Assembly: GCA_017415515.1 (NCBI GenBank)
Contig: JAFQGI010000001.1
Span: 41,412-105,411 of the forward strand
DNA length: 64,000 nt
Direction of reading: 5' to 3'
Source: Clostridia bacterium
GTDB taxonomy: Bacteria; Bacillota; Clostridia; Oscillospirales; Acutalibacteraceae
Position 1 is the first letter of the stretch. Each line of letters begins with the position of its first letter. The notes under the pieces were generated by a model. That model ran no database searches and had not been told where the DNA came from. It saw nothing but the letters and a program-made list of their open reading frames with translations. A program made the position numbers and the translations under genes. This document shows positions 23,155-32,850 of this stretch, piece after piece.

Positions 23155-23823
23155 TTACTCTTCGACCACGAAGAGTACGTTTTCTAACGAATCCAGTTTG
23201 GCTAAGTAACTCATTTGCTCGTTTTCGTCGAGGGAGAGGGAGAGCGACAGCCCAACGGAACCGGGCAAACTGCTTTTGGCGGCAGTAACTTCGGTGACTT
23301 TGGCTGAAGCGTACATTTGCTCAATGGCAGACACGGTAGCGGTGGTTTTTTCGGCGTCTTTCAGTTCGATATAGCAGCGAATGATGTACTTTTTGCCGCC
23401 TTCCAAACGGGTAAGCAGAGTGGCGGTAATGATGGTGATGACGGTGGCGATTAGTGCGGCCAAATAGAAGCCGTAGCCCAATGCGATGCCGATGGTGGCG
23501 GTGCACCATACGCCGGCGGCGGTAGTCAATCCGGTGATCACCGATTGGTTACGAATCATGATGGTGCCGGCACCCAGAAAACCGATGCCGGAAATGACCT
23601 GTGCGGCAATGCGGGTGGCATCAGCCGTATCGCTCATGAAAAGTCCCACCAATGCAGTCATGCAGGCGCCGACACACACCAACACGTGGGTGCGCATACC
23701 GGCGGCGCGCCCATGCCGTCCGCGTTCCATACCGATGAAGCCGCCCATCAGCAGGGCCAACAGTAGGCGAAAAACAATAGACCATTCATTGAAATCGGTA
23801 AGCAGAGCAATGATTTTTTCCAT
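23155..23823 (-). CDS. MgtC/SapB-family membrane protein
   Basis: The 222-residue protein has an N-terminal domain of four to five membrane helices with MgtC/SapB signatures (LLMGGFIGMERGRHGRAAGMRTHVL cut here as GFIGMERGR and GMRTHVLVCVGA; ISGIGFLGAGTI) and a cytosolic ACT-like C-terminal domain from about residue 145. In pathogens MgtC affects F-type ATPase and magnesium homeostasis; in commensals its function is unknown. The start follows AGAGGTG. It diverges from the polysaccharide operon. Confidence 0.85.
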   Translation of the reverse strand: MEKIIALLTDFNEWSIVFRLLLALLMGGFIGMERGRHGRAAGMRTHVLVCVGACMTALVGLFMSDTADATRIAAQVISGIGFLGAGTIMIRNQSVITGLTTAAGVWCTATIGIALGYGFYLAALIATVITIITATLLTRLEGGKKYIIRCYIELKDAEKTTATVSAIEQMYASAKVTEVTAAKSSLPGSVGLSLSLSLDENEQMSYLAKLDSLENVLFVVEE

Positions 23824-23862
23824 GAGAACACCTCTTTCCTCTTGATTTTGACAGTGCATAAT

Positions 23863-23904
23863 CATCGTTCCATAATTATAGCATCGAACGATGGCTGCTG
23901 TCAA
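23863..23904 (-). promoter_or_regulatory. Promoter of mgtC with inverted repeat
   Basis: On the minus strand TTGACA (23904-23899), 18 nt, TATAAT (23880-23875). An 8-bp inverted repeat, CATCGTTC (23863-23870) with GAACGATG (23886-23893), flanks the -10 box and is a candidate operator. Confidence 0.6.
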
Positions 23905-23926
23905 TTGTTGCAGTAAAAATCTTCCG

Positions 23927-23955
23927 TTGACAATATAGGTAATTAGTGTTATTAT
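23927..23955 (+). promoter_or_regulatory. Promoter of the surface-polysaccharide operon
   Basis: TTGACA (23927-23932), exactly 17 nt, TATTAT (23950-23955). About 97 bases lie between it and the first gene at 24053, and no terminator hairpin is evident in that leader. I see no further promoter until 40.5 kb. Confidence 0.75.
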
Positions 23956-24052
23956 ATATTTTGTTATACTGGCGTAATATGGTAAGTGCGCGTTTGAGCC
24001 GAGTGGACGGCATTTTTTTGGCAAGGGACATCAAGGAAGGGAAGACGAAATC

Positions 24053-25186
24053 ATGAAATTCGAGAAACGCATCCCCTTATCTACTCCCACCATGCATGGG
24101 GAAGAAATGACATTTATACAAGAAGCGTTTGATAAGAACTGGATCGCTCCTTTGGGCTTTAACTGCGACGGCTTCGAGGCAGAGATGGCAACCTATTTGG
24201 ATGGCACGGCGAGCAAGATGCATTGTCTGGCACTGTCTTCGGGTACGGCGGCTCTGCATTTGGCGATGAAGTTGGCAGGGGTCAAGGTGGGCGATCCTGT
24301 TTTGTGTTCGGATATGACCTTTGCTGCCACCGTTAACCCGGTTGTGTACGAGGGTGGTGTACCGGTGTTCATTGATTCGGAGTGTGAAACTTGGAATATG
24401 GACCCGGCCGCATTGGAGTTGGCATTTGCTAAGTATCCCCAGGCTAAGGTTGTGGTGCTGGCGCATCTGTATGGTGTGCCCGCTGAGATGGACGAGATCT
24501 GCACCGTCTGTGCTCGCCACGGAGCCGTATTGGTGGAGGACGCCGCCGAGGCGTTGGCCGCTACTTACAAAGGTCAGCCTTGCGGTACCTTTGGTACATA
24601 CAATGTGGTGAGCTTTAACGGCAATAAAATCATCACTTCTTCGGGTGGTGGCATGCTCATCACTTCGGATAAGGCATCGCGGGACAAGGCGTTGTTCTGG
24701 GCCACCCAAGCCCGTGAGCCCGCCCCGTGGTATCAGCACGAGGAGATCGGCTACAACTACCGTATGTCCAATGTGGTAGCCGGTATTGGTCGCGGCCAGT
24801 TGTTGCACCTCGATGAACATCGCGATACGAAAGAAGCGATTTACCGCCGCTATGAGCAGGGCTTGAGCGGTTTGCCCATCAAAATGAATCCTTACATAGC
24901 GGAGAGCAAGCCCAATTTCTGGCTCTCCTGTATGTTGATTGACGAGGGTTGCTCGGTTGATCCGATGACGGTGATGCAGGCGTTGGCGGACGCTAATGTT
25001 GAGGCACGCCCGATCTGGAAGCCGATGCACATGCAGCCGGTGTTTGCGGATAACGATTTTATCACCGCCGCGGACAAGCCGGTGAACGAGTCGGTGTTTG
25101 CCCGTGGTCTGTGTCTGCCTAGCGATATCAAAATGACCGCTGAAGAGCAGGCCGGTGTGATCGAAATTATCAAGAGCTGTTTTTGA
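24053..25186 (+). CDS. DegT/DnrJ/EryC1 aminotransferase
   Basis: This 377-residue PLP enzyme has the sugar-aminotransferase layout: SSGTAALHLAMKLAG near residue 65, VEDAAEALAATYKG (Asp contacting the PLP ring) and SFNGNKIITSSGGGM, with the PLP lysine near residue 190. Such enzymes convert a 4- or 3-keto nucleotide sugar to an amino sugar. It is the first gene of the operon; paired with the initiating transferase and ATP-grasp ligase it suggests an acylated amino sugar, possibly of PglE type acting on a UDP-4-keto-6-deoxy sugar. The exact substrate is not determined. Confidence 0.9.
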   Translation: MKFEKRIPLSTPTMHGEEMTFIQEAFDKNWIAPLGFNCDGFEAEMATYLDGTASKMHCLALSSGTAALHLAMKLAGVKVGDPVLCSDMTFAATVNPVVYEGGVPVFIDSECETWNMDPAALELAFAKYPQAKVVVLAHLYGVPAEMDEICTVCARHGAVLVEDAAEALAATYKGQPCGTFGTYNVVSFNGNKIITSSGGGMLITSDKASRDKALFWATQAREPAPWYQHEEIGYNYRMSNVVAGIGRGQLLHLDEHRDTKEAIYRRYEQGLSGLPIKMNPYIAESKPNFWLSCMLIDEGCSVDPMTVMQALADANVEARPIWKPMHMQPVFADNDFITAADKPVNESVFARGLCLPSDIKMTAEEQAGVIEIIKSCF

Positions 25187-25210
25187 GATCAGCGGAGAGG
25201 GTTGTGTGAT

Positions 25211-25858
25211 ATGAGACTGTTTCAATTAGGCATCAAGCGCGCGGTGGATATCGTGTGTGCTGTTTTGCTTATTGTGTTGTTGATCGCCATTCCCGTGTTG
25301 ATTGTGATTCCGGTCGCCATTAAACTGAATTCAAAAGGACCTGCGGTGTTCACGCAGGAGCGTATGGGAAAAAATGGCAAGGTGTTCAAGATTTATAAAT
25401 TTCGCACTATGCGTATTCCCGAAGAGAGTTTGGATGAGAACGGCAATATGTTGGAGCCAAAACAGCGCATCACCGGTGTGGGAGCATTCTTGCGAAAGAC
25501 CAGTTTGGATGAATTGATGCAGGTGTTTAATGTGCTGAACGGCACCATGAGCATTGTGGGGCCTCGTCCTAGTTTGCCCTATCAGGCGGATAACTACACG
25601 GAGCGTCAGCATGATCGTTTCAAGATGCGTCCAGGCATTACCGGTTGGGCGCAGGTGAATGGACGTAACGATTTGACCTGGACTGAGAAAATTGAGTATG
25701 ACCTCGAGTACATAGACAATTACAGCTTGTGGTTTGATATTAAGATTTTGTTTCGTACGGTGGCTGTGGTTTTCAAACAGGATGGTATTGCGTTCGAAAA
25801 GGATGATACCATAACTGCAAAAACGGAAGAGACAAAACTGGATATAATCGCAAAGTAA
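25211..25858 (+). CDS. Initiating sugar-phosphate (polyprenyl-phosphate) transferase
   Basis: The 215-residue monotopic transferase has one N-terminal hydrophobic hairpin (about 10-36), then FTQERMGKNGKVFKIYKFRTM, cut here as TQERMGKNG and YKFRTMR, the catalytic Asp-Glu in TSLDELMQV, and IVGPRPSLP. It transfers a sugar-1-phosphate from a UDP-sugar to undecaprenyl phosphate on the inner membrane face, starting repeat-unit assembly. Short length resembles PglC/small PGTs rather than WbaP. The ATG at 25211 follows GAGAGGG; a GTG three codons upstream is less well placed. Confidence 0.92.
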   Translation: MRLFQLGIKRAVDIVCAVLLIVLLIAIPVLIVIPVAIKLNSKGPAVFTQERMGKNGKVFKIYKFRTMRIPEESLDENGNMLEPKQRITGVGAFLRKTSLDELMQVFNVLNGTMSIVGPRPSLPYQADNYTERQHDRFKMRPGITGWAQVNGRNDLTWTEKIEYDLEYIDNYSLWFDIKILFRTVAVVFKQDGIAFEKDDTITAKTEETKLDIIAK

Positions 25859-25874
25859 TGAAAGAAGATGAAGT

Positions 25875-27104
25875 ATGAAAGCTTTGGTGTTGTGTGGAGG
25901 TATTCCGCAAATTGCCTTGATTCAGGAATTAAAAAGCCGTGGCATTACCACGTTGTTGGCGGATATGAACGAAAATGTAGTAGCCCGCCCCTATGCAGAT
26001 GAGTTTTACAAAGTGTCTGTGCTGGATGTGGAGGGGGTTACCAATCTTGCTCGAGAGCAGTGTGTGGATTTTCTCATTACCGTCTGCGCTGATCAGGTGT
26101 TGCAGGTGATGGCGGAAGTTTCCGAGTGTTTGGGTTTGCCTTGCTATATCGATTTTGCTACGGCAGAGAACGTGTCTAAAAAGTCGTTTATGAAACGCAT
26201 TTTCGCCGAAAACGACATTCCTACTTCTCGATTTGTGATTATGGACACGTTTGAGGAGGAGAAGATTGCTCATCTGCAATATCCTTTGATCGTAAAACCT
26301 GTGGATGCATATAGTTCCCGGGGTGTGACCAAGGTGAATGCCGCCGCTGATGTTCCCGCCGCCTTTGCGACAGCTTCAACCATTAGCCGTACCGGCAAAG
26401 CCATCGTTGAGGAGTTTGTCGAGGGCAACGAGATTAGTGTGGATGTATATGTAGAGGAAGGAAAAGCCCATGTGTTGTGCTTGACCAACCTCTACAAAAT
26501 CGGTGAGGATGGTAAATTTATCATCAATCGCAGTTGCATTCCCGCCAATGTTTCGGATGCAGTAGCTGCACAGATTGCCGAAACTGCACAGAAGATTGCA
26601 GATGCGTTTGGGTTGATGAATACGCCGATGCTGATTCAGCTTATCACCGATGGTGAGCACATTTCCGTGGTGGAGTTTTGTGCCCGTACCGGTGGTGGCA
26701 TTAAGTTTATGATGGTAAAGAAGTTTTCCGGTTTTGACGTAGTTAAGGCTGTGGTGGATCTTACCTTGGGCAATAAGCCGCATGTAGCGCCTTTTGAAAA
26801 GCCCGTCACATATACCGTCAACGAATTTGTATATTGCTATGCCGGTACCTTAGAACGACTGGAAGGTTTTGAAGAGCTACTCAATGAAGGCGTGATTACC
26901 GACTACAAGCAATTTAAATCTTCGGGATCGGTTTTTACTACAATTAACGGCAGCGGTGATCGTGTCGCATATTTTTGTATTGAGGCGAATGACAAGGAAG
27001 AATTACACCGTCGCCATGCTGTGGCCAATGCGCGCATTCGTGCCATTTCTGCTGATGGGGAGGATTTGATCCGTCACGACTTGATTGCACGATATGATGC
27101 CTGA
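25875..27104 (+). CDS. ATP-grasp ligase of the polysaccharide locus
   Basis: The 409-residue protein has an ATP-grasp fold: N-terminal MKALVLCGGIPQIALIQELK, lysines in KPVDAYSSRGV (glycine-rich loop), EEFVEGNEISVDVYV and the metal region VVEFCARTGGG. It resembles carboxylate-amine ligases of the carbamoyl-phosphate/PurK type. In surface-sugar loci such enzymes probably attach an amino acid or other acid to an amino sugar; with the upstream aminotransferase this suggests an N-acylated sugar. The acid and amine are unknown. Confidence 0.8.
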   Translation: MKALVLCGGIPQIALIQELKSRGITTLLADMNENVVARPYADEFYKVSVLDVEGVTNLAREQCVDFLITVCADQVLQVMAEVSECLGLPCYIDFATAENVSKKSFMKRIFAENDIPTSRFVIMDTFEEEKIAHLQYPLIVKPVDAYSSRGVTKVNAAADVPAAFATASTISRTGKAIVEEFVEGNEISVDVYVEEGKAHVLCLTNLYKIGEDGKFIINRSCIPANVSDAVAAQIAETAQKIADAFGLMNTPMLIQLITDGEHISVVEFCARTGGGIKFMMVKKFSGFDVVKAVVDLTLGNKPHVAPFEKPVTYTVNEFVYCYAGTLERLEGFEELLNEGVITDYKQFKSSGSVFTTINGSGDRVAYFCIEANDKEELHRRHAVANARIRAISADGEDLIRHDLIARYDA

Positions 27105-27116
27105 GAGGTGTTGTCT

Positions 27117-28322
27117 ATGAACATTTTGTTTTTATCTATCAGTTCGTTGCCCCCGATGAAAGCACACGGCATCTCGTTGGACTTGATCCGTCAAATGAAA
27201 GAGCATGGGCATAACGTGTATGTGGTATGTTCCAACGAGCGCCGCAACGGCCAGCCCACCACCCTCGTGGAAGAGTGCGGTTGCCACGTGTTGCGTGTAC
27301 GTATCGGCAATAATAAGAATACCAACATCATCGAAAAAGGTATCACCAATTTGATGTTACCTCATCAGTATATTGCTGCTATCAAGAAATATTTTAGCGA
27401 CGTGAAATTTGATGCGGTGCTGTATCCTACACCGCCCGTGACTCAGGCGGCCACGGTGTCGTACATTAAAAAGCGTGATGGTGCCAAGGCATATCTATTG
27501 CTCAAGGATATTTTCCCGCAGAATGCGGTGGATATCGGTATGATGACCAAGAAAGGTCCCAAGTCTATTGTGTACAAGATGTTCCGCCGTAAGGAGGAGA
27601 AGCTGTACCGCATCTCTGATTCCATCGGGTGTATGTCGCAGGCAAATGTGGATTTCCTGCTGAAGCATAATCCCTATATTCCCGCGGAAAGGGTACATAT
27701 CAATCCCAACAGCGTGGATGTGTTTCCTTATGAGCGCAACCTGGCAGTAAAGGCGGAGATTTACAAGAAGTATGGTATCCCCGCTGAAGCCACTACCTTT
27801 ATTTATGGCGGCAATTTGGGCAGACCGCAGGACATTCCTTTTATCGTTGAGTGCCTCAAGGCCAACGCGGACAAGCCTGATCGCTTTTTTGTGGTGTGCG
27901 GTAACGGTACGGAGTATCCCAAGCTGAAAGCTTATATAGAGGAGTATAAGCCATCCAATGTTCTGCTGATTAACGGCCTGCCGAAAGCAGAATACGAAGA
28001 TTTCGTTAAGGCATTTGACGTAGGTTTGATTTTTCTGGATCATCGTTTTACCATCCCAAATTTCCCCTCGCGTCTGCTCAGCTATATGCAGAGTCGTATG
28101 CCTGTGTTGGCCTGTACCGACCCCAATACGGATATCGGTCAGGTGATTACCGAGGGTGGCTTCGGCTGGTGGTGTGAGAGCAACTCTACAGATGCGTTCA
28201 CCGCTAAGGTGGAGGAGGCTATCGCTGCCGACCGCGAGGCGATGGGGGATAAGGGCTACGAATACTTGACAGAACACTACACCTCCGCCCATAGTTACGA
28301 GACATTGATGAAGCATCTGTAA
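27117..28322 (+). CDS. GT4 glycosyltransferase, WbuB-like
   Basis: The 401-residue protein has the GT-B fold of family GT4: N-terminal LSISSLPPMKAHGISLDLIRQ cut as SSLPPMKAHGISLD, then YGGNLGRPQDIPFIVECL, CGNGTEYPKL and late IPNFPSRLLSYMQSRMPVLAC. It resembles WbuB-type enzymes, which transfer N-acetyl-L-fucosamine; that fits with the capE-capF-capG set downstream that makes UDP-L-FucNAc. Donor assignment is inference. ATG 27117 follows GAGAGG by 8 nt. Confidence 0.85.
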   Translation: MNILFLSISSLPPMKAHGISLDLIRQMKEHGHNVYVVCSNERRNGQPTTLVEECGCHVLRVRIGNNKNTNIIEKGITNLMLPHQYIAAIKKYFSDVKFDAVLYPTPPVTQAATVSYIKKRDGAKAYLLLKDIFPQNAVDIGMMTKKGPKSIVYKMFRRKEEKLYRISDSIGCMSQANVDFLLKHNPYIPAERVHINPNSVDVFPYERNLAVKAEIYKKYGIPAEATTFIYGGNLGRPQDIPFIVECLKANADKPDRFFVVCGNGTEYPKLKAYIEEYKPSNVLLINGLPKAEYEDFVKAFDVGLIFLDHRFTIPNFPSRLLSYMQSRMPVLACTDPNTDIGQVITEGGFGWWCESNSTDAFTAKVEEAIAADREAMGDKGYEYLTEHYTSAHSYETLMKHL

Positions 28323-28335
28323 AAGGAGTGAGGTC

Positions 28336-29379
28336 ATGCGCATAGTGGTAAACGACATTGCCGCCAGCACCGGTGGCGCTATGACTGTGTTGCGGGATTT
28401 TTACCGTTGCGTATGTGAGAACGATACTGAAAATGAGTGGATTTTCCTGTTAGGTGACCGTTATTTTGAGGAAACTGATAACGTGAAGATCCTTCCGCTT
28501 CCCGAGATTAAGAAAAGCGGCGTCAAAAAACTGTTGTTTGATTTTGTGACCGGACGCAAATTTATTGCGGCGCTGAAACCCGACGTGGTGTTTTCAATGC
28601 AGAACATTATCACCTTTGGCCTGAAAGTGCCGCAGGCGACCTACATTCACCAATCCATTCCGTTTCAGAACGTGAAAAAGTTTTCATTCTTGAAGGTGAG
28701 TGAGTGCAAATTAGCGGCTATTCAGCACCTGATCGGTGCCATTATCAAGCGTTCAGCCCAAAAGTGCGATCGTGTCATTGTGCAGACACAATGGATGAAA
28801 GAGGCGGTGTGTCGACAGTGCCGTCTGCCTTCCGAGAGAGTCAGCGTGGTGATGCCGCAGGTCAAGCCGTTTGGCGCTGTGCCGGAGGCGAAGTACGATG
28901 CGACGACGTTCTTTTTTCCTACCTCCTTCGGCATTTATAAAAATAACGCTGCCGTTTTTGCTGTCAGCGAACAGTTGGAGCAGAAAGGGCTGGATTTTAC
29001 GGTTACGCTGACCTTGCCTGAGGAGCAGAGCCGTGGACAGGTAACATGCGTAGGCAGATTGCCTTATGAAGAAGTGGTGGCACGGTATCACACCTCTACC
29101 TTGTTGTTTCCCTCGTATATCGAAACCTTCGGTTATCCTTTGGCGGAGGCCCGTCAGGCGGGAGCCATCGTACTAGCGGCCGATACCGCCTTTTCTCGTG
29201 AGGTGCTGGCCGGATATGAAAATGCGTATTTCTTCGATCCGTTCCAGCCTCAAGAACTGGCCGAATTGATGGAGCGTGTTATCACTGGCGAGATCGTAAA
29301 ACAAGATGTGCCGGTCTCACAGACGGTGCAGCAGGATAGTTGGTTGGAAGTGATGGACATTGTCAGGAGGACGGTATGA
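28336..29379 (+). CDS. GT4-type glycosyltransferase
   Basis: This 347-residue GT-B enzyme begins with MRIVVNDIAASTGGAMTVL and has the C-terminal donor-binding block SYIETFGYPLAEARQAGAIVLA (cut here as ETFGYPLAEARQAG), the usual E-x7-E equivalent of GT4. It follows the WbuB-like gene by 13 bases and shares a 4-base overlap with the next transferase. Donor and acceptor are unknown. Confidence 0.85.
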   Translation: MRIVVNDIAASTGGAMTVLRDFYRCVCENDTENEWIFLLGDRYFEETDNVKILPLPEIKKSGVKKLLFDFVTGRKFIAALKPDVVFSMQNIITFGLKVPQATYIHQSIPFQNVKKFSFLKVSECKLAAIQHLIGAIIKRSAQKCDRVIVQTQWMKEAVCRQCRLPSERVSVVMPQVKPFGAVPEAKYDATTFFFPTSFGIYKNNAAVFAVSEQLEQKGLDFTVTLTLPEEQSRGQVTCVGRLPYEEVVARYHTSTLLFPSYIETFGYPLAEARQAGAIVLAADTAFSREVLAGYENAYFFDPFQPQELAELMERVITGEIVKQDVPVSQTVQQDSWLEVMDIVRRTV

Positions 29380-30485
29380 AAATACTGGAAGTATGTGTAG
29401 ATTTAGATGGTGGCGGCATTGACCGCTATCTACTGAATTATTGTAGCCGTATCCCTGAGATTCAGTTCGATTTTGCCGTAGTGGATAGTAAAATCGGCAT
29501 ATTAGAACCTCAAATAGAGGCGTTGGGATGCCATATCTACCGCGTCCCACGTCAAAGTCGTGGTGTGCGAGCCAATTACAATGCCATCAAGCAGATCTTA
29601 ACGCAGAACACCTACGATGCCGTTCACGTGCATTTGGGATATCGTGGTGCGGTGGCGCTGTGGTGTGCCAAACGGTGCGGTGTGAAGACGCGCATCGTAC
29701 ACGCACACATTGCAGCGGAGCCGGAATCTGCGAAACGGCGTTTGGTGCGCAAAGGGTTTACGTTTTTAGTGAAACGGCTGGCGACTCATTTGGCCGCTTG
29801 CGGTGTGGACGCCGCCAAATGGGTGTGGGGGAAGAAAACCTACGCAAAGGGAAAAGTGATCATCCACAATAATGCTATTGAAACCGCCAAGTATGCCTAC
29901 TCGAAGGAGGCTCGCACTACTGTGCGCGCCGATCTGGGAATTGATGAGAGCACCTTGGTGGTGGGTCACGTGGGACGTTTGTGCGCCCAAAAGAACCAGC
30001 TTCGGCTGCTGGACATTTTCAGCGAGATGCATCGCTTGTGTCCTGACTCGGTTTTGCTTTTGGTTGGTAGAGGTGACCTGGACGAGTCTGTCCGCCGCAA
30101 AGTGGAAAAGATGGGGTTGACGGATGCTGTGCGGCTGTTGGGTGTGCGGGACGATGTGCCACAGCTACTGTCGGCGTTTGACGCCTTTGTTTTTCCCAGC
30201 ACTCATGAGGGCTTGCCCTTCACGCTGATCGAGACCCAATGCAACGGTCTGCCCGCCGTATCGGCGGATACCGTCACTCCGTTGGTTAAATTGGGTGATG
30301 ATGTACAGTTCTTATCTCTGTCGCAGAGTGACACTGACTGGGCACAGGCGGCGCTGGCGGCTGCAGAGAGGGGACACAACTTCGAAGGCCCCCTCCGTGT
30401 GGCAGAGGCCGGTTACGATATTGACCGAGAAGCCGTACGGCTTCGCAATTATTACGCAGATGCGATTAAGGCAGGAGCAACATGA
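29376..30485 (+). CDS. GT4 glycosyltransferase, EpsF-like
   Basis: The 369-residue protein carries a glycine-rich N-terminal loop (VDLDGGGIDRYLLNY), HLGYRGAVALWCAKR, then GHVGRLCAQKNQLRLLDIF and FPSTHEGLPFTLIETQCNGLP, the E-x7-E donor block of GT4. It is close in form to EpsF-type enzymes of Gram-positive exopolysaccharide loci. The start ATG overlaps the preceding stop (ATGA) behind AGGAGG. Sugar specificity cannot be read. Confidence 0.88.
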   Translation: MKILEVCVDLDGGGIDRYLLNYCSRIPEIQFDFAVVDSKIGILEPQIEALGCHIYRVPRQSRGVRANYNAIKQILTQNTYDAVHVHLGYRGAVALWCAKRCGVKTRIVHAHIAAEPESAKRRLVRKGFTFLVKRLATHLAACGVDAAKWVWGKKTYAKGKVIIHNNAIETAKYAYSKEARTTVRADLGIDESTLVVGHVGRLCAQKNQLRLLDIFSEMHRLCPDSVLLLVGRGDLDESVRRKVEKMGLTDAVRLLGVRDDVPQLLSAFDAFVFPSTHEGLPFTLIETQCNGLPAVSADTVTPLVKLGDDVQFLSLSQSDTDWAQAALAAAERGHNFEGPLRVAEAGYDIDREAVRLRNYYADAIKAGAT

Positions 30486-31702
30486 TTGATTACAGGCTAA
30501 AAAAAGAGAGCATTTGGACCCCTAAAGCACGTGCAACCGTATTGATTGGTTTTGCGCTACGCTTGGTGATGCTGTTTGTCATCATCTATGCGCTGGACGG
30601 CGTCTGGGATCTGTATTACCTTGAGGATGACAAAGCGTTTGAGGAATTGGCGGGCAAATATCTGTACAATTCTCATGGTATGTTGGATTTTGAATTGATG
30701 GAGGAACTGACCAGAGGTTGGGCTTCACCATTCTGGGCATATGTCTTGTGCGTGTCTACGGGCTTGACGAAAACCATTTATGCCGCTCGCTATATTAACG
30801 TGATTCTTTCCACAATTTGCATCGCTGTAGTATATTGTCTTTGCTACGAAATCTCTCAGAATAAGAAGACGGCATTGTTGGCAGCGCGGTTGTTTGCGTA
30901 TCTGCCTGTTCCTATTCTTATTTCTTGTTTCCCTTTCAAAGACGTTCTCATTACACTTGGCGTTATGTATGCGTTTTACATCTTTATTTGTGTGCAAAAA
31001 GATAAGAAAGTGTCGGCTATTCAGTTTCTCTTGTGTGCTCTGCTGTTGGTATGCGTATATTTCACGCGTGGCGCTGTTACCGAGCTCATGCTGATATTTT
31101 TGCTGATTTACTACTTGCAAAAGCTATTTCGCAAAAAGCGTTATTTAGCTGCGCTGTTGCTACTGATGGGTGCCGTTGCTATTTTTGTGGCATTCCGTTC
31201 TACGATTTTGTCTCCTTTCGAGACAAAAGTGGATACATATGAAAACTACGGTGCTGACGAGGCCAGTGGCCTTAATGCCATCCGCATTACAGGTATTACA
31301 GATATTTACAAATTGCCCTTGACATATGCTTTCGCCATGCTGCAACCCATGAAGTTGGAATTGTTGGCCATTGCGGATAACACGCGTCCTTGGCGTACGG
31401 TGATGACGTATGCCAATATCACAATGTATCCCGTGGTTGTCGGTGCTTGGCTCTACATGTTTTGTAAAAAGCATAACCTGTTTTTCTGGTTATCCTCTTT
31501 CATTATGTTCTCGTCGGTGATTGTGCTGTCTTTGGGTGTCAGCCGTCACTATTTATTTCTGTTGCCTATTCATATGATTAATTTCTCCTTGTATATGGAA
31601 GACACGCATATAAACTTTAAAAACCGCAAAACTTTGGTTATCGTCGGTACATTTGCTTTGTTCGTACTGGTATTCTGTTACTCGCTGGTAAAACTGATGT
31701 AA
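30482..31702 (+). CDS. Polytopic membrane protein, GT-C-like or polymerase
   Basis: The 406-residue protein has about ten membrane spans. After the first span the outside loop contains YLEDDKAFEELAGKYL; an Asp-Asp in this place is typical of GT-C glycosyltransferases of the PMT/GT39 type that use polyprenyl-linked donors. The alternative is a Wzy-like repeat-unit polymerase, which the locus otherwise lacks. It overlaps the preceding gene by 4 bases. The base composition is more AT-rich than the housekeeping genes. Confidence 0.65.
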   Translation: MIDYRLKKESIWTPKARATVLIGFALRLVMLFVIIYALDGVWDLYYLEDDKAFEELAGKYLYNSHGMLDFELMEELTRGWASPFWAYVLCVSTGLTKTIYAARYINVILSTICIAVVYCLCYEISQNKKTALLAARLFAYLPVPILISCFPFKDVLITLGVMYAFYIFICVQKDKKVSAIQFLLCALLLVCVYFTRGAVTELMLIFLLIYYLQKLFRKKRYLAALLLLMGAVAIFVAFRSTILSPFETKVDTYENYGADEASGLNAIRITGITDIYKLPLTYAFAMLQPMKLELLAIADNTRPWRTVMTYANITMYPVVVGAWLYMFCKKHNLFFWLSSFIMFSSVIVLSLGVSRHYLFLLPIHMINFSLYMEDTHINFKNRKTLVIVGTFALFVLVFCYSLVKLM

Positions 31703-31726
31703 TTCTATTTGTGGAGGTGAAACGTT

Positions 31727-32848
31727 ATGCCTTTAAGCTTGTTCGTGGACGCATTACCCTACAATGAAATGAAAGCGCATTACGCCGACTGGCAGGCAGA
31801 TATGCAGTTGAGTGAATTGATCCCCAATATTGCTTATAGCTCCAGCCTCCATTGGCAGCTGTATTGTGATAAATATCCCGACGATCGGGGGGTGCTGGTG
31901 GATTGGGTGCGCCAATCGGAAAAGAATAAGGTGGTGCGTTTCCTTTCTACTGTGCTTTCACCGTTGGATAAGATGGGGAATTTGGGGCTTTTGTCTAAAA
32001 AGGTGCTGTGCCGTTATGTGATGCGCCGCAACGCTTTTGCCAATATTCCGTATCGTTTTCGCAAGGATTTTTCCGAACAGGGCACCTACCTTTTTTGGGA
32101 TAAAAGGACCTATCGCGCCGAACCCATCTTTGACGGCTATACCGTCATTTCCCAGGACGAGGGTCACCGTTCTTTCGAGCTGACCTTATCTTTATTGCGT
32201 GAGGCGGTGGAACGTGGAGATGCGAATATTTTCGGTGTTTTTGGCTTTGCCGACGCCATAGGACATAAGTGCCGTCGCGGTGAGATTTATTCGGCTCGTC
32301 TGCGGCCCTATATGGATACACTGGGTGAGGTGATAACCCTGTATCGAGAGAAACACCCCGATGAAGAGGTGCTGATTGTTTCTGACCATGGTATGAGCAC
32401 CGTGGAGCGTAAAATTGATCTCAAATTGGAGGAGCGCTTCGGTAAGCAGAAAAAAGGCCGCTATATCGCCTATTGTGACACCGCCGTGATGTCTATTTGG
32501 TGCGATGATCCCTCGTTGGAGAAGCCCATCCGCGACTATTTGGCAACCCATACCGAAGGCCATTTGCTGACCGAAGAAGAGCGGGCGTATTTTCGCGCTA
32601 CGGATCGCAAGTTTGGTGATATCCTTTACATTTTGCGTGAGGGCAATGTTTTTGCCGACAACTGGTTTGGTAAGAGCGTTCGCAAGCCCAACCCCGACGG
32701 AGCGGGCATGCATGGCTTTTGGCCGGAATGGGAGGCCAAAGATCAGATGGCTTGTGTCGCCCTCATTAGTGACAATCACACGTTGCAGGAGCAATATGAT
32801 TATCCTGCGGTGCACAGCCTGATCAAAGAGATTATGAAAGGACGTTGA
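31727..32848 (+). CDS. Alkaline-phosphatase-superfamily enzyme of the polysaccharide locus
   Basis: The 373-residue protein has metal-site motifs of the superfamily in order: LFVDALPY (Asp-8), a Ser-rich stretch IAYSSSLHW where a nucleophile would sit (about residue 40), FGFADAIGHK (Asp/His), IVSDHGMST (Asp-His) and a late His in GAGMHGFWPE. There is no signal peptide or membrane span, so it acts in the cytosol, unlike LTA synthases. It could hydrolyse or transfer a phospho-substituent. A GTG-started nucleotidyltransferase-fold gene begins two bases after its stop. Confidence 0.75.
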   Translation: MPLSLFVDALPYNEMKAHYADWQADMQLSELIPNIAYSSSLHWQLYCDKYPDDRGVLVDWVRQSEKNKVVRFLSTVLSPLDKMGNLGLLSKKVLCRYVMRRNAFANIPYRFRKDFSEQGTYLFWDKRTYRAEPIFDGYTVISQDEGHRSFELTLSLLREAVERGDANIFGVFGFADAIGHKCRRGEIYSARLRPYMDTLGEVITLYREKHPDEEVLIVSDHGMSTVERKIDLKLEERFGKQKKGRYIAYCDTAVMSIWCDDPSLEKPIRDYLATHTEGHLLTEEERAYFRATDRKFGDILYILREGNVFADNWFGKSVRKPNPDGAGMHGFWPEWEAKDQMACVALISDNHTLQEQYDYPAVHSLIKEIMKGR

Positions 32849-32850
32849 CG

